64,000 nt of DNA from Shouchella sp047238345 (lineage in GTDB: Bacteria; Bacillota; Bacilli; Bacillales; Bacillaceae_D). Below the pieces are notes generated by a model that saw only the letters and a list, made by a program, of their open reading frames with translations, did not search any database and was not told the DNA's origin. A program made the translations under genes and the position numbers. Below, in pieces: positions 23,795 through 37,844 of this stretch. Position 1 is the first letter of the stretch. Every line of letters begins with the position of its first letter. Location: assembly GCF_047238345.1 (NCBI RefSeq), contig NZ_JBDFMQ010000001.1, positions 3,828,766 to 3,892,765 of the forward strand. The letters are read 5' to 3'.

Positions 23795-24937
23795 ATGCAT
23801 GTCATTATTGATCGGAATCGAATGGTTCACGATGTTCAACACGTAGCAAAAGCTGTATCTTCTAGAACAACAATCCCTATACTTACAGGAATAAAAATCG
23901 TTGCCACGAAAAATGGCTTAACATTAACTGGTAGTGATTCTGATTTATCAATCGAAGCCTTTATTCCTACCGTTGAAAACGAACAAGAACTTGTTGAAAT
24001 TGAACAAGAAGGTAGTATTGTTCTTCAGTCAAAATATTTTACTGAAATAGTAAAGAAATTACCTGGTGAATCAATTGATATTACAGTTCATGATCAATTT
24101 GCAGCAACCATTCGTTCTGGTTCGTCTGTCTTTACCCTAAATGGACTTGATCCAGATGAATACCCGCGCCTTCCACAATTGAAAGAAGATCTGATTTTTA
24201 GTATGCCGCAAGACATGCTTCGAAATGTTATTCGCCAAACTGTATTTGCGGTGTCCACTCAGGAAACACGTCCAGTATTGACAGGTGTAAACATTGAGAC
24301 GGAAGAAGATGGATTAATCTGTACTGCAACAGATAGTCATCGATTAGCGATGCGTCGTGCGAAAGTAGAGGCAGAGAATCAAGAGTTGCGTTTTCAAAAT
24401 GTTGTAATCCCAGGGAAAAGCTTGCAAGAATTGAGCAAAATCATTGAGGATACATCAGATGCTGTTGATATTGTTGTAACGGAAAATCAAATTCTGTTTA
24501 AACTGGGTAATATTTTATTTTTCTCAAGGTTGTTAGAAGGGAAGTATCCCGTTACATCAAGTATGATTCCGAATCAATCAAGAACGAGCTTTATTTTAAA
24601 AACAAAACCACTTCTTCAAACATTAGAGAGAGCCTTGCTTTTATCACGAGAAGCTAAGAATAATGTAATTAACATGAAAACACTTGGAGAAGAAGAGATT
24701 GAAATATCATCAACTTCACAAGAGGTAGGAAAAGTAACGGAGCAAATGGCTGTTGAGAGATTCGAAGGAGAAGAATTAAGAATTTCGTTTAACGGTAAAA
24801 ATATTATTGATGCGCTTAAAGTCATTGATAGTGAGGAAATCCATCTTATGTTCACTGGCGCGATGAGTCCATTTGTTATACGTCCAATTGAATCAGATCG
24901 TTATTTACACCTCTTTTCGCCGGTAAGAACATATTAA
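23795..24937 (+). CDS. dnaN: DNA polymerase III beta subunit (sliding clamp)
   Basis: DnaN is the ring-shaped processivity clamp that tethers polymerase and recruits repair and regulatory factors. The 380-aa protein starts MHVIIDRNRMVHDVQHVAKA and covers three repeated clamp domains (about 1-125, 130-250, 255-380), with the conserved end FVIRPIESDRYLHLFSPVRTY. It starts after AAAAGGAGTATC with about 6-base spacing. It follows dnaA across oriC and precedes yaaA, as in all Bacillus. Confidence 0.98.
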   Translation: MHVIIDRNRMVHDVQHVAKAVSSRTTIPILTGIKIVATKNGLTLTGSDSDLSIEAFIPTVENEQELVEIEQEGSIVLQSKYFTEIVKKLPGESIDITVHDQFAATIRSGSSVFTLNGLDPDEYPRLPQLKEDLIFSMPQDMLRNVIRQTVFAVSTQETRPVLTGVNIETEEDGLICTATDSHRLAMRRAKVEAENQELRFQNVVIPGKSLQELSKIIEDTSDAVDIVVTENQILFKLGNILFFSRLLEGKYPVTSSMIPNQSRTSFILKTKPLLQTLERALLLSREAKNNVINMKTLGEEEIEISSTSQEVGKVTEQMAVERFEGEELRISFNGKNIIDALKVIDSEEIHLMFTGAMSPFVIRPIESDRYLHLFSPVRTY

Positions 24938-24957
24938 TACCGATATATGAAAAAAGG

Positions 24958-24986
24958 TTGGCTAGATTCAATTCGTTTAGTACAAT
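24958..24986 (+). promoter_or_regulatory. Candidate promoter of yaaA-recF
   Basis: TTGGCT, 17 bases, TACAAT, located 115 bases upstream of the yaaA start and downstream of the dnaN stop. Confidence 0.5.
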
Positions 24987-25100
24987 AGAGAAAGAGATTA
25001 TTTTAGAGCGAACAATACGATACAGCTAACAAATTTAGAGACAGCATTCATTTGACGTGTGCTGTCTTCCCTTCGTCTAGCAGATGGTGAGGTGCACGGA

Positions 25101-25319
25101 ATGGAACAAATAGAGATTCAATCAGAATTTATTACGCTTGGTCAATTATTAAAAGAGACAGGCGCTATTGATACAGGTGGCATGGCAAAATGGTATTTAA
25201 GTGAGTATGTTGTGTACGTAAATGGTGAACCGGAAAATCGTCGTGGGAAAAAGTTGCGCCATGATGATCAAATTGATTTAGAGGACGGACAAACCTATTT
25301 AATCGTTTCTAAGGTGTAG
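25101..25319 (+). CDS. yaaA: S4-domain RNA-binding protein YaaA (RlbA-like)
   Basis: This is a small protein with an S4 RNA-binding domain; the B. subtilis relative is associated with 50S assembly. The 72-aa product starts MEQIEIQSEFITLGQLLKET and carries the S4 core IDTGGMAKWYLSEYVVYVNG and RRGKKLRHDD. The ATG at 25101 follows GGTGAGGTG; an earlier in-frame ATG at 25059 lacks an RBS. It is two bases upstream of recF, a fixed dnaN-yaaA-recF arrangement. Confidence 0.93.
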   Translation: MEQIEIQSEFITLGQLLKETGAIDTGGMAKWYLSEYVVYVNGEPENRRGKKLRHDDQIDLEDGQTYLIVSKV

Positions 25320-25321
25320 AG

Positions 25322-26440
25322 ATGTTAATTAAAAAAATTGAATTAACATCGTATCGAAATTACGAACACACGACACTATCGTTTGGCGAAAAAGTTAATG
25401 TCTTTATCGGTGAAAATGCACAAGGGAAAACCAATTTGCTTGAGGCAATTTACGTTACAGCACTTGCGAAATCACATCGGTCAAATAAAGACAAAGAACT
25501 GATTCGTTTTGATAAAGACTTTTCACGGGTCCATGTAGAAGCTGAAAATCGGACAGGACAAGTTGAGCTTGATTTTATTATTTCGCAAAAAGGAAAGCGC
25601 GGAAAAATTAATGGACTTGAACAAAAGAGGCTAAGTGACTATGTAGGAACGATTAATGTTGTGATGTTTGCGCCAGAAGATTTAGAGCTTGTGAAAGGGA
25701 GCCCTCAAATAAGACGACGGTTCATCGATATTGAACTTGGACAAATTAGTCCAGTTTATCTTTATGAGCTTTCTCACTATGGGAAAATTATTAAGCAACG
25801 AAACGTCTTGCTTAAAGATATGCAATTAAAGAGATCAACAGATTTTACGATGCTTGATATTCTTACGGATCAAATGATTGAGCGGGCAGCTTTTATTACA
25901 AAGAAGCGAGCCGAGTTTACAACACAGCTTGAAAAGTGGGCTGTTCCAATCCATCACTCCATTAGTCGAGGAAAAGAGGCGCTTCGCCTGGAATATATCC
26001 CGTCTTTAGAGGTATCAGACAAAGGAAATCTGTCGAAAATAAAAGTAGATATGCAAACGAAGTACGAAACGAAAAAAGCAGAAGAGGTTAGAAGAGGAAC
26101 GACTTTGTTCGGCCCGCACCGAGATGACTTGGCTTTTACGATAAACGATCTTGATGTGCAGAAGTATGGGTCACAAGGACAGCAACGAACAACGGCGTTA
26201 TCTCTTAAATTAGCAGAGATCGACTTAATCCATGATGAAGTAGGCGAATTCCCTATTCTTTTACTGGATGACGTGCTATCAGAACTAGACGATTATCGAC
26301 AGTCCCATTTACTAGAAACGATTCAAAATCGAGTACAGACGTTTGTAACAACAACGTCAATTAGTGGGCTACATGAACGTGTACGTGAAGAGGCGTGCAT
26401 TTTTACTGTAAATCAAGGCGAAGTCAAACGAATGGAGTAA
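25322..26440 (+). CDS. recF: DNA replication and repair protein RecF
   Basis: RecF is an SMC-like ATPase of the RecFOR pathway that helps load RecA at gaps. The 372-aa protein has Walker A GENAQGKTN near the N-terminus, the RecF signature in PEDLELVKGSPQIRRRFIDIE, the ABC signature-like KYGSQGQQRTTALSLKLAE, and Walker B FPILLLDDVLSELD. It starts with ATG at 25322, two bases after the yaaA stop, and is followed by remB after a three-base gap. Confidence 0.97.
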   Translation: MLIKKIELTSYRNYEHTTLSFGEKVNVFIGENAQGKTNLLEAIYVTALAKSHRSNKDKELIRFDKDFSRVHVEAENRTGQVELDFIISQKGKRGKINGLEQKRLSDYVGTINVVMFAPEDLELVKGSPQIRRRFIDIELGQISPVYLYELSHYGKIIKQRNVLLKDMQLKRSTDFTMLDILTDQMIERAAFITKKRAEFTTQLEKWAVPIHHSISRGKEALRLEYIPSLEVSDKGNLSKIKVDMQTKYETKKAEEVRRGTTLFGPHRDDLAFTINDLDVQKYGSQGQQRTTALSLKLAEIDLIHDEVGEFPILLLDDVLSELDDYRQSHLLETIQNRVQTFVTTTSISGLHERVREEACIFTVNQGEVKRME

Positions 26441-26443
26441 GCG

Positions 26444-26725
26444 ATGTATATTCATGTAGGTGGAGATATTCTTTTACCAATTAACCGTGTTGTTGGTATT
26501 TTTCCATATGAAGAAGAAGCGTTACCGAAAGATACGCTCGCTTTTCTTGAAAATCAAACCATACAGAAAACATGCATTGGAAATGTTACAGACGCCATTA
26601 AGAGTGTAGTTGTGACAAATCATCATGTGTATTATTCCCCAGTTTCCACTCAAACCCTCTATAAACGCTCAAATGAGAATGTCTTAGATCGTTTAGCTGA
26701 GGATGAAGAAGGATCAATTGGTTAA
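26444..26725 (+). CDS. remB: Extracellular matrix regulator RemB (YaaB, DUF370)
   Basis: This is a DUF370 protein related to RemA. In B. subtilis RemB contributes to activation of biofilm matrix genes. The 93-aa product starts MYIHVGGDILLPINRVVGIF and includes DAIKSVVVTNHHVYYSPVST. It is located between recF and gyrB, the normal place for yaaB. Its DNA-binding properties are less well defined than those of RemA. Confidence 0.92.
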   Translation: MYIHVGGDILLPINRVVGIFPYEEEALPKDTLAFLENQTIQKTCIGNVTDAIKSVVVTNHHVYYSPVSTQTLYKRSNENVLDRLAEDEEGSIG

Positions 26726-26752
26726 GGACCCCTAATGAGAAGGTGAAAAATT

Positions 26753-28675
26753 TTGGAAAATGAACAAAATCAAACGTATGATGAAAGTCAGATACAAGTA
26801 CTTGAAGGATTAGAAGCTGTAAGAAAGCGTCCGGGTATGTACATCGGCTCAACAAGTCAAAAAGGATTACACCACCTTGTGTGGGAAATTGTTGACAATA
26901 GTATTGATGAGGCGATGGCTGGTTACTGTGATACGATTTCTTTAACGATTGAGAAAGATAACTCAATAACGGTTGAAGACAATGGTCGTGGTATACCTGT
27001 TGGAATCCAAGAAAAGATGGGTCGACCTGCAGTAGAAGTTATTATGACTGTGCTTCACGCTGGCGGAAAGTTTGGCGGAGGCGGATATAAAGTCTCTGGT
27101 GGATTGCATGGTGTAGGTGCCTCTGTTGTTAATGCGTTATCCACGTACTTAGAAGTAAACGTCCATTTAGACGGTAAAATTCATAAACAATCTTACTCTA
27201 GAGGGGTTCCTCAAGAAGATCTTAACGTGATTGGCGAAACTGAAAAGACTGGTACAGTTATTACATTTAAGCCAGATGGTGATATTTTCAAGGAAACGCT
27301 AGAGTTTGATTTCGACACCCTCTCCACGCGAGTGCGAGAACTTGCCTTTTTAAATAAAGGATTAACGATTCAAATTTCGGATAAACGAGTTGAAGAAGAA
27401 AAACAAGCGACGTTTTATTACGAAGGCGGAATTTCTTCTTTTGTCACGCATTTAAACCGCACAAAAGAAGCGCTACATGAAGAACCGATTCATGTAGAAG
27501 GGGAAAAAGAAGGCCTTACCGTGGAAGTAGCTGTGCAATATAATGATGGCTATACAAGCAGTATTTATTCATTTGCAAACAACATTAATACTCACGAAGG
27601 TGGCACCCATGAGTCCGGATTTAAAACCGGTTTAACCAGAGTGATTAATGATTATGCACGAAAAAACAGCTTGTTTAAGGAGAATGACCCTAACCTTAGT
27701 GGTGAAGATGTCCGTGAAGGCTTAACGGCCATTATTTCTGTTAAAATCCCAGAACCACAATTTGAAGGTCAAACCAAAACGAAGCTTGGAAATAGTGAAG
27801 CAAGAACGATTACTGATTCTCTTTTTTCCGAAAGTTTTTCACGTTTTATGGCAGAAAACCCTACTGTAGCAAGAAAAATTGTTGATAAAGGTTTAATGGC
27901 TTCAAGAGCTCGAGAAGCAGCAAAGAAAGCAAGAGAGTTAACACGTAGAAAAAGTGCGTTAGAAGTAAGTTCACTTCCTGGAAAATTAACGGACTGTTCA
28001 TCGAAGGATGCTTCCAAAAGCGAATTATTTATTGTAGAGGGTGACTCTGCAGGTGGTTCTGCTAAAGGTGGACGTGATCCGCATATTCAAGCAATCCTCC
28101 CGCTACGAGGAAAAATCTTAAATGTCGAGAAGGCACGCCTTGATAAAATTCTAGCAAATAACGAAATTCGAATGATTATTACCGCGATTGGTACCGGAAT
28201 TGGTGAAGAGTTTGATATCGAAAAAGCTCGTTATCATAAAGTCGTTATTATGACTGATGCGGACGTAGATGGTGCGCACATCCGGACATTGATCCTTACG
28301 TTTTTCTATCGCTACATGCGTGAGCTTCTTGAACAAGGCTATGTATACATTGCGCAGCCACCACTATATAAGATCGAACAAGGTAGAAATAACGTAACGT
28401 ATGTGTATTCTGATCGTGAATTAGACGCACATCTTGCAACGATTGAAGATCGATCTAAGGTTGGGATTCAGCGTTATAAAGGACTTGGAGAAATGGACGC
28501 GACGCAATTATGGGAAACGACCATGGATCCTGACACGAGAAATATGCTGCAAGTGACGCTTGCTGACGCAATCAAAGCAGATGAGATTTTTGAAATATTA
28601 ATGGGCGATCGAGTAGAGCCGAGAAGAGATTTCATTCAAGAAAATGCGCAGTACGTTAAGAACTTGGATGTTTAA
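26753..28675 (+). CDS. gyrB: DNA gyrase subunit B
   Basis: GyrB is the ATPase subunit of gyrase, which introduces negative supercoils. The 640-aa protein has a GHKL ATPase domain (VDNSIDEAMAGYCD and DNGRGIPVGI), a transducer domain with HEGGTHESGF, and a TOPRIM domain with VEGDSAGGSAKGGRD and MTDADVDGAHI. The tail is AQYVKNLDV. The start is TTG at 26753, after GAGAAGGTG. It lies 28 bases after remB and 45 bases before gyrA. Confidence 0.98.
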   Translation: MENEQNQTYDESQIQVLEGLEAVRKRPGMYIGSTSQKGLHHLVWEIVDNSIDEAMAGYCDTISLTIEKDNSITVEDNGRGIPVGIQEKMGRPAVEVIMTVLHAGGKFGGGGYKVSGGLHGVGASVVNALSTYLEVNVHLDGKIHKQSYSRGVPQEDLNVIGETEKTGTVITFKPDGDIFKETLEFDFDTLSTRVRELAFLNKGLTIQISDKRVEEEKQATFYYEGGISSFVTHLNRTKEALHEEPIHVEGEKEGLTVEVAVQYNDGYTSSIYSFANNINTHEGGTHESGFKTGLTRVINDYARKNSLFKENDPNLSGEDVREGLTAIISVKIPEPQFEGQTKTKLGNSEARTITDSLFSESFSRFMAENPTVARKIVDKGLMASRAREAAKKARELTRRKSALEVSSLPGKLTDCSSKDASKSELFIVEGDSAGGSAKGGRDPHIQAILPLRGKILNVEKARLDKILANNEIRMIITAIGTGIGEEFDIEKARYHKVVIMTDADVDGAHIRTLILTFFYRYMRELLEQGYVYIAQPPLYKIEQGRNNVTYVYSDRELDAHLATIEDRSKVGIQRYKGLGEMDATQLWETTMDPDTRNMLQVTLADAIKADEIFEILMGDRVEPRRDFIQENAQYVKNLDV

Positions 28676-28720
28676 GAGGAAGACTAAGTGTTTCGCTTAG
28701 TTTAATGCGGAGGTTTTTAT

Positions 28721-31222
28721 ATGGCTGAAGAAGATGTATCTAGACTTAGAGAACGATTGATTGACGAGGAAATGAGAGAATCATTCATGGACTATGCCAT
28801 GAGTGTTATTGTAAGTCGTGCGTTACCTGATGCACGGGATGGAATGAAGCCTGTACACCGCCGTATTTTATATGCAATGTTTGAATTAGGGATGACCCCG
28901 GATAAACCATTTAAAAAATCGGCAAGGATTGTAGGGGAAGTTTTAGGTAAGTACCACCCACATGGTGACTCTTCCGTATACGACACAATGGTGCGGATGG
29001 CACAAGATTTTAGCTATCGCTATATGCTCGTTAATGGACATGGGAATTTTGGGTCTATTGACGGTGATTCTGCTGCGGCCATGCGTTATACCGAGTCAAA
29101 AATGTCTAAGATCTCAATGGAACTTGTTCGTGATCTAAATAAAGATACGGTTGATTTTGATGACAACTACGACGGCACCGAGAGAGAGCCAAGAGTACTG
29201 CCATCAAGATTTCCAAACCTTTTAGTGAATGGAACATCCGGGATTGCGGTTGGAATGGCAACGAATATTCCGCCCCATCAATTAGGGGAAGTGATTGATG
29301 GTGTCTTAGCACTATCGCGGGACCCAGAAATTACGATTCCTGATTTAATGGAACACATTCCTGGACCAGATTTTCCTACTGGAGGGGAAATCCTAGGTCG
29401 CTCAGGTATTCGAAAGGCTTACACCACAGGGCGAGGCTCTATAATGGTTCGAGCAAAAACGGATATTGAAGAAAATAAAGGCAAGCAGTCCATTATTGTG
29501 ACAGAATTGCCTTACCAAGTGAATAAAGCACGTTTAATAGAGAAAATTGCTGAACTTGTTCGAGACAAAAAGATTGATGGGATCAGTGAGTTAAGAGACT
29601 CTTCCGATCGAAATGGGATGAGAATTGTCATTGATCTTCGTCGTGATGCGAATGCAAATGTCATTTTAAACAATCTTTATAAACAAACAGCGTTACAAAC
29701 TAGCTTTGGTATCAATATGCTAGCACTTGTAAATGGCAAGCCTGAAGTATTAAACATTAAACAAGCATTAGAACATTATTTAAAACACCAAGTAGAAGTT
29801 ATTCGCAGACGTACTCAATTTGATTTAAATAAAGCTGAAGCGCGTGCTCATATTTTAGAAGGTTTACGAATTGCACTTGATCACATTGATGAAATCATTG
29901 CTTTAATACGTGGTTCGGAAACAGCTGAAATCGCTCGAAACAGTTTAATTGAGCGCTTTGAGCTTAGCTACGATCAAGCACAAGCCATTTTAGATATGCG
30001 TTTACAGCGACTAACTGGACTTGAGCGCGATAAATTAGAGCAAGAGTATCAAGAGATTATGGCTCGTATTGCTGAACTTAAAGCAATTTTAGCAAGCGAA
30101 GAACGCGTGTTAGAAGTGATACGTGAAGAGCTAGAATTAGTAAAGCAAAAATTTAACGATGAACGTAGAACAGTCATTTCAATGAATGAAGAGCATCTCG
30201 AAGATGAAGACCTGATTCCTCGTCAAAACATTGTCATTACGATTACACACAATGGCTATGTCAAACGACTTCCAGTGTCTACGTATCGTGCACAGAAACG
30301 TGGCGGTAAAGGGATTCAAGGAATGGGAACAAATGATGATGACTTTGTTCAACATCTATTTGTAACAAATACGCACCATACGATCCTTTTCTTTACAAAT
30401 AAAGGGAAAGTGTACCGTTTAAAAGGATACGAAATCCCTGAGTTAGGACGTACTGCAAAAGGAATTCCAGCTATTAACTTACTTCAAATTGATCCAGGCG
30501 AAACAATAAGTACAGTCATTCCAATTGAGGATTTCGACGATAATTCTTATTTATTCTTCCTGACAGAGCATGGGATTGCTAAGCGTACAAAGCTATCTGC
30601 ATTTGCGAATATCCGTAAAGGTGGTTTATTCGCCATTAATTTACGAGAAGATGATTCCTTGCACGGAGTCCGTCTTACAGATGGAGACCGTGAGATGATG
30701 ATTGGTACGAGACAAGGTATGGCAATTCGTTTTTCTGAGCGTGATGTTCGAGATATGGGACGAACTGCCGGTGGCGTAAAAGGGATCTCCCTTTCAACCA
30801 ACGACGGTGTTGTTGGTATGGATGTTATTAGTGAAGATCAAAAAGTCCTTGTCGTAACAGAAAAAGGCTATGGAAAACGAACGGAACTTGAAGAATACCG
30901 CGTTCAAAGTAGAGGCGGTAAAGGAATTAAGACATGTAACGTAACGGATAAAAATGGTCCACTTGTGTCTCTTAAGATGGTAGGAGAAGACGATGATATT
31001 ATGATCGTTACAGCGAATGGTATTATTATTCGTACGACCGTCGAAGGAATCTCAACAACCGGAAGAAATACTCAAGGGGTAACATTAATTCGTGTTAAAG
31101 AAGGCGAAGAGGTTGCGACTGTAGCCCGAGTCAATATTAACGATGAAGATATGGAAGACCTTGAAGACGGTGATGAAGCAGCAGAAGTTGTTGAAGAAAC
31201 AAATGAGCAGACCGAAGAATAA
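28721..31222 (+). CDS. gyrA: DNA gyrase subunit A
   Basis: GyrA is the DNA-cleaving subunit of gyrase. The 833-aa protein has the winged-helix breakage domain with catalytic Tyr123 (AAMRYTESKMSK), and C-terminal beta-pinwheel repeats with the GyrA-box QKRGGKG. The quinolone-resistance region reads HPHGDSSVYD, with Ser84 present and an acidic residue (Asp88) at the second key position, so no classical resistance change is visible. The tail from about 810 is strongly acidic. A terminator follows directly. Confidence 0.98.
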   Translation: MAEEDVSRLRERLIDEEMRESFMDYAMSVIVSRALPDARDGMKPVHRRILYAMFELGMTPDKPFKKSARIVGEVLGKYHPHGDSSVYDTMVRMAQDFSYRYMLVNGHGNFGSIDGDSAAAMRYTESKMSKISMELVRDLNKDTVDFDDNYDGTEREPRVLPSRFPNLLVNGTSGIAVGMATNIPPHQLGEVIDGVLALSRDPEITIPDLMEHIPGPDFPTGGEILGRSGIRKAYTTGRGSIMVRAKTDIEENKGKQSIIVTELPYQVNKARLIEKIAELVRDKKIDGISELRDSSDRNGMRIVIDLRRDANANVILNNLYKQTALQTSFGINMLALVNGKPEVLNIKQALEHYLKHQVEVIRRRTQFDLNKAEARAHILEGLRIALDHIDEIIALIRGSETAEIARNSLIERFELSYDQAQAILDMRLQRLTGLERDKLEQEYQEIMARIAELKAILASEERVLEVIREELELVKQKFNDERRTVISMNEEHLEDEDLIPRQNIVITITHNGYVKRLPVSTYRAQKRGGKGIQGMGTNDDDFVQHLFVTNTHHTILFFTNKGKVYRLKGYEIPELGRTAKGIPAINLLQIDPGETISTVIPIEDFDDNSYLFFLTEHGIAKRTKLSAFANIRKGGLFAINLREDDSLHGVRLTDGDREMMIGTRQGMAIRFSERDVRDMGRTAGGVKGISLSTNDGVVGMDVISEDQKVLVVTEKGYGKRTELEEYRVQSRGGKGIKTCNVTDKNGPLVSLKMVGEDDDIMIVTANGIIIRTTVEGISTTGRNTQGVTLIRVKEGEEVATVARVNINDEDMEDLEDGDEAAEVVEETNEQTEE

Positions 31223-31223
31223 T

Positions 31224-31256
31224 AAAAAACCTGTCCTTTAAGGACAGGTTTTTTAT
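31224..31256 (+). terminator. gyrA terminator (bidirectional)
   Basis: AAAAAACCTGTCC and GGACAGGTTTTTT form a 13-bp perfect stem with loop TTTAA and T runs on both strands. It can serve both gyrA and the small minus-strand gene ending at 31259. Confidence 0.93.
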
Positions 31257-31258
31257 TT

Positions 31259-31423
31259 TTATATAAGCGGATAATGAGGTTCAATCCGAGGATGCGCATA
31301 ATATGGAGGTCGGGGTCCAATCTTCGGGACAAGCCAAGAGTCTCCTAAGTAATACACCCGTTCTTTATCTGAGTGATCATTAAATGTTAGTAAAGTGATT
31401 TCAGGATAAAACGTACTGTTCAT
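31259..31423 (-). CDS. Small hypothetical protein (54 aa)
   Basis: I do not recognise this protein. The hand translation starts MNSTFYPEITLLTFNDHSDK and ends PHYPLI. It has no Cys, no membrane segment, and a Pro/Tyr-rich end (GPRPPYYAHPRIEPHYP). Support for being a gene: GGAGGAATAAAAAA before the ATG is an ideal RBS and spacing, the stop falls exactly at the shared gyrA terminator, and the codon choice looks like that of its neighbours. It opposes gyrA in the gap before the SDR gene. Confidence 0.6.
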   Translation of the reverse strand: MNSTFYPEITLLTFNDHSDKERVYYLGDSWLVPKIGPRPPYYAHPRIEPHYPLI

Positions 31424-31546
31424 TTTTTTATTCCTCCTTTTTACACTACTTTACGCAATTAACGTCGTGATGCGCTTGTCTTTGATGAAAAAGACGTGCA
31501 CTTAGGTAATTGCCTATTCATACGATAGGCGTATTGAGGTGATGGA

Positions 31547-32518
31547 ATGAGTAATGAACAAGGAAAAGACCATGAAATAAAACAGTTACAAAAATGGTAC
31601 GAAGACAATAAAAAAGAAGGTTCCTACCCCCTTTATCCCTTCTATGGAAAAATCACTCGTTACGAAGACGTAAACGTAACGGCACCAGAGCAAAGACAGC
31701 TAGATCATCCAGGCGTAGAATCAATAATGGTACCAAAACCCATTATTGAGAATGAATATTATAAAGGTAGCGGTAAATTAAAGGGGAAAGTAGCTATTAT
31801 TTCAGGTGGAGATAGTGGAATAGGTGCTGCGGCAGCCATAGCTTTTGCAAAAGAAGGAGCGGATTGTGTGATTAGTTACTTAAATGAGCACGAAGACGCC
31901 TATCGTACTAAAGCGAGAATAGAAGAACTAGGGACTCGATGTGTTCTAATATCAGGGGATGTTTCAAAAAGAGAAAAAAATGAAGAGATTGTAAAGCAGG
32001 CCATTCATACATTTGGAAAAATAGACATTCTCGTAAACAATGTAGGTGTTCAATTTCCTCAGCATTCAATCACAGATATTACTGATGAGCAATTTGATCA
32101 TACTTTTAAAGTGAATGTTTACGCTCATTTCTACTTAACGAGAGCGGCGATGCCGTATTTAAATCCTGGAAGCTCTATTATTATGACTTCTTCTGTCGTT
32201 ACGTATGTTGGAGAGCAGCAATTAGTAGACTATACAGCAACGAAGGGAGCAAATGTTGGTTGGACGCGTGCTTTAGCAAAGCAAGTAGGTGAAAAAGGCA
32301 TTCGGGTTAACGCAGTTGCTCCGGGGAAAATTTGGACTCCTCTTATTCCTGCCAGTTTTCCTGCTGATGACAATGCACTTCCTGTTGATAATATGTATGG
32401 AAGAGTTGGACAGCCGTTTGAACTTGCTCCTACTTATGTATATTTGGCTTCTGACGATTCGAGATTTGTTACCGGTCAAGTCCTCCACGTTGATGGAGGT
32501 CAATCCACAAGTAGTTGA
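31547..32518 (+). CDS. SDR-family oxidoreductase (general-stress YhxD/YdaD-like)
   Basis: This is an NAD(P)-dependent short-chain dehydrogenase of 323 aa, likely cytosolic, substrate unknown. It has the extended SDR layout: an N-terminal tail rich in QKWYEDNKKEGSYPLYPFYG, the cofactor motif SGGDSGIGAAAA, NNVG, an active-site YTATKGA with Tyr and Lys, and the C-terminal VTGQVLHVDGG. The tail resembles Bacillus general-stress SDRs. It starts after GAGGTG. It is an insertion relative to the B. subtilis gyrA-rrn order and has its own terminator. Confidence 0.9.
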   Translation: MSNEQGKDHEIKQLQKWYEDNKKEGSYPLYPFYGKITRYEDVNVTAPEQRQLDHPGVESIMVPKPIIENEYYKGSGKLKGKVAIISGGDSGIGAAAAIAFAKEGADCVISYLNEHEDAYRTKARIEELGTRCVLISGDVSKREKNEEIVKQAIHTFGKIDILVNNVGVQFPQHSITDITDEQFDHTFKVNVYAHFYLTRAAMPYLNPGSSIIMTSSVVTYVGEQQLVDYTATKGANVGWTRALAKQVGEKGIRVNAVAPGKIWTPLIPASFPADDNALPVDNMYGRVGQPFELAPTYVYLASDDSRFVTGQVLHVDGGQSTSS

Positions 32519-32523
32519 GTTAT

Positions 32524-32561
32524 AGAGCGAATTGCACGCGGATGCAAAACGCTCTTTTTTT
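32524..32561 (+). terminator. Terminator of the SDR gene
   Basis: AGAGCG and CGCTCT enclose an inner TTGCA/TGCAA stem, followed by eight or more T (to 32561). It isolates the downstream rRNA promoters. Confidence 0.85.
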
Positions 32562-32610
32562 CTGGGAAAATACTAAAATAGAAATCTATAAAAAAAGTTT
32601 AATAAAGATG

Positions 32611-32639
32611 TTGACGATTTATGAATACCATGATATATT
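32611..32639 (+). promoter_or_regulatory. rRNA operon promoter P1
   Basis: TTGACG, 17 bases, TATATT. A corresponding -10 region (TACATT) exists at the window end upstream of the next rRNA operon. Confidence 0.75.
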
Positions 32640-32757
32640 ATTACATGTCCTGTTGAGAGACGGACAAACAATTAAAACTTTTTCTTTTAAAAAAAGTTGT
32701 TGACTTTATACGAGAGAAAATGGTATATTAATTGAGTCGCCAAGAGAGATCGAGGCG
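32629..32757 (+). repeat. rRNA promoter-region repeat, copy 1
   Basis: This 129-base stretch is nearly identical (two visible mismatches) to 63872-64000. It contains the P1 -10 box, an A/T-tract, promoter P2 and the start of the transcribed leader. Confidence 0.95.
32700..32729 (+). promoter_or_regulatory. rRNA operon promoter P2
   Basis: TTGACT, 18 bases, TATATT, preceded by long T and A tracts (about 32660-32696) that resemble an UP element. Confidence 0.8.
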
Positions 32758-32763
32758 CAAGCG

Positions 32764-32780
32764 AGTTCTTTGAAAACTGA
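32764..32780 (+). promoter_or_regulatory. boxA-like antitermination signal upstream of 16S
   Basis: GTTCTTTGAAAACTGAA matches the Bacillus rRNA boxA (TGYTCTTTGAAAA type). A second copy (GGTTCTTTGAAAACTA, 34577-34592) lies before 23S. They are expected to recruit Nus factors for antitermination. Confidence 0.65.
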
Positions 32781-32871
32781 ACAAAAGCCAAGCGTAAAAG
32801 AGATACAAGGTATCTCGTCAATGAAGTTAGACACAACTTCTAAAAAATGTGCAAATGAGCAAGTCAAACAC

Positions 32872-37653
<4,782 letters not shown>

Positions 37654-37722
37654 TAATTTTTTTCTTGACTTGAGTTTGATTTCTAGATTTAGTTTTGAAA
37701 GAATCAACGATTCTTTTCATAG

Positions 37723-37838
37723 TCTGGTGGCAATAGCAAAGAGGTCACACCCGTTCCCATGCCGAACACGGTCGTTAAGCTCTTTTGCGCCGATGGTAGT
37801 TGGGGGCTTCCCCCTGTGAGAGTAGGACGTTGCCAGGC
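37723..37838 (+). rRNA. rrf: 5S ribosomal RNA
   Basis: This is a 116-nt 5S gene. TCTGGTGGCAATAGCAAAGA at the 5' end pairs with the 3' end GTTGCCAGGC, and the loop with CACACCCGTTCCCATGCCGA is conserved. It follows 23S by about 70 bases and ends the rRNA operon. Confidence 0.97.
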
Positions 37839-37844
37839 AAGCAG

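Noticed and set aside
28721..31222. Possible quinolone resistance in GyrA
   Set aside because: Ser84 and an acidic residue at 88 are present, so no classical resistance substitution is seen.
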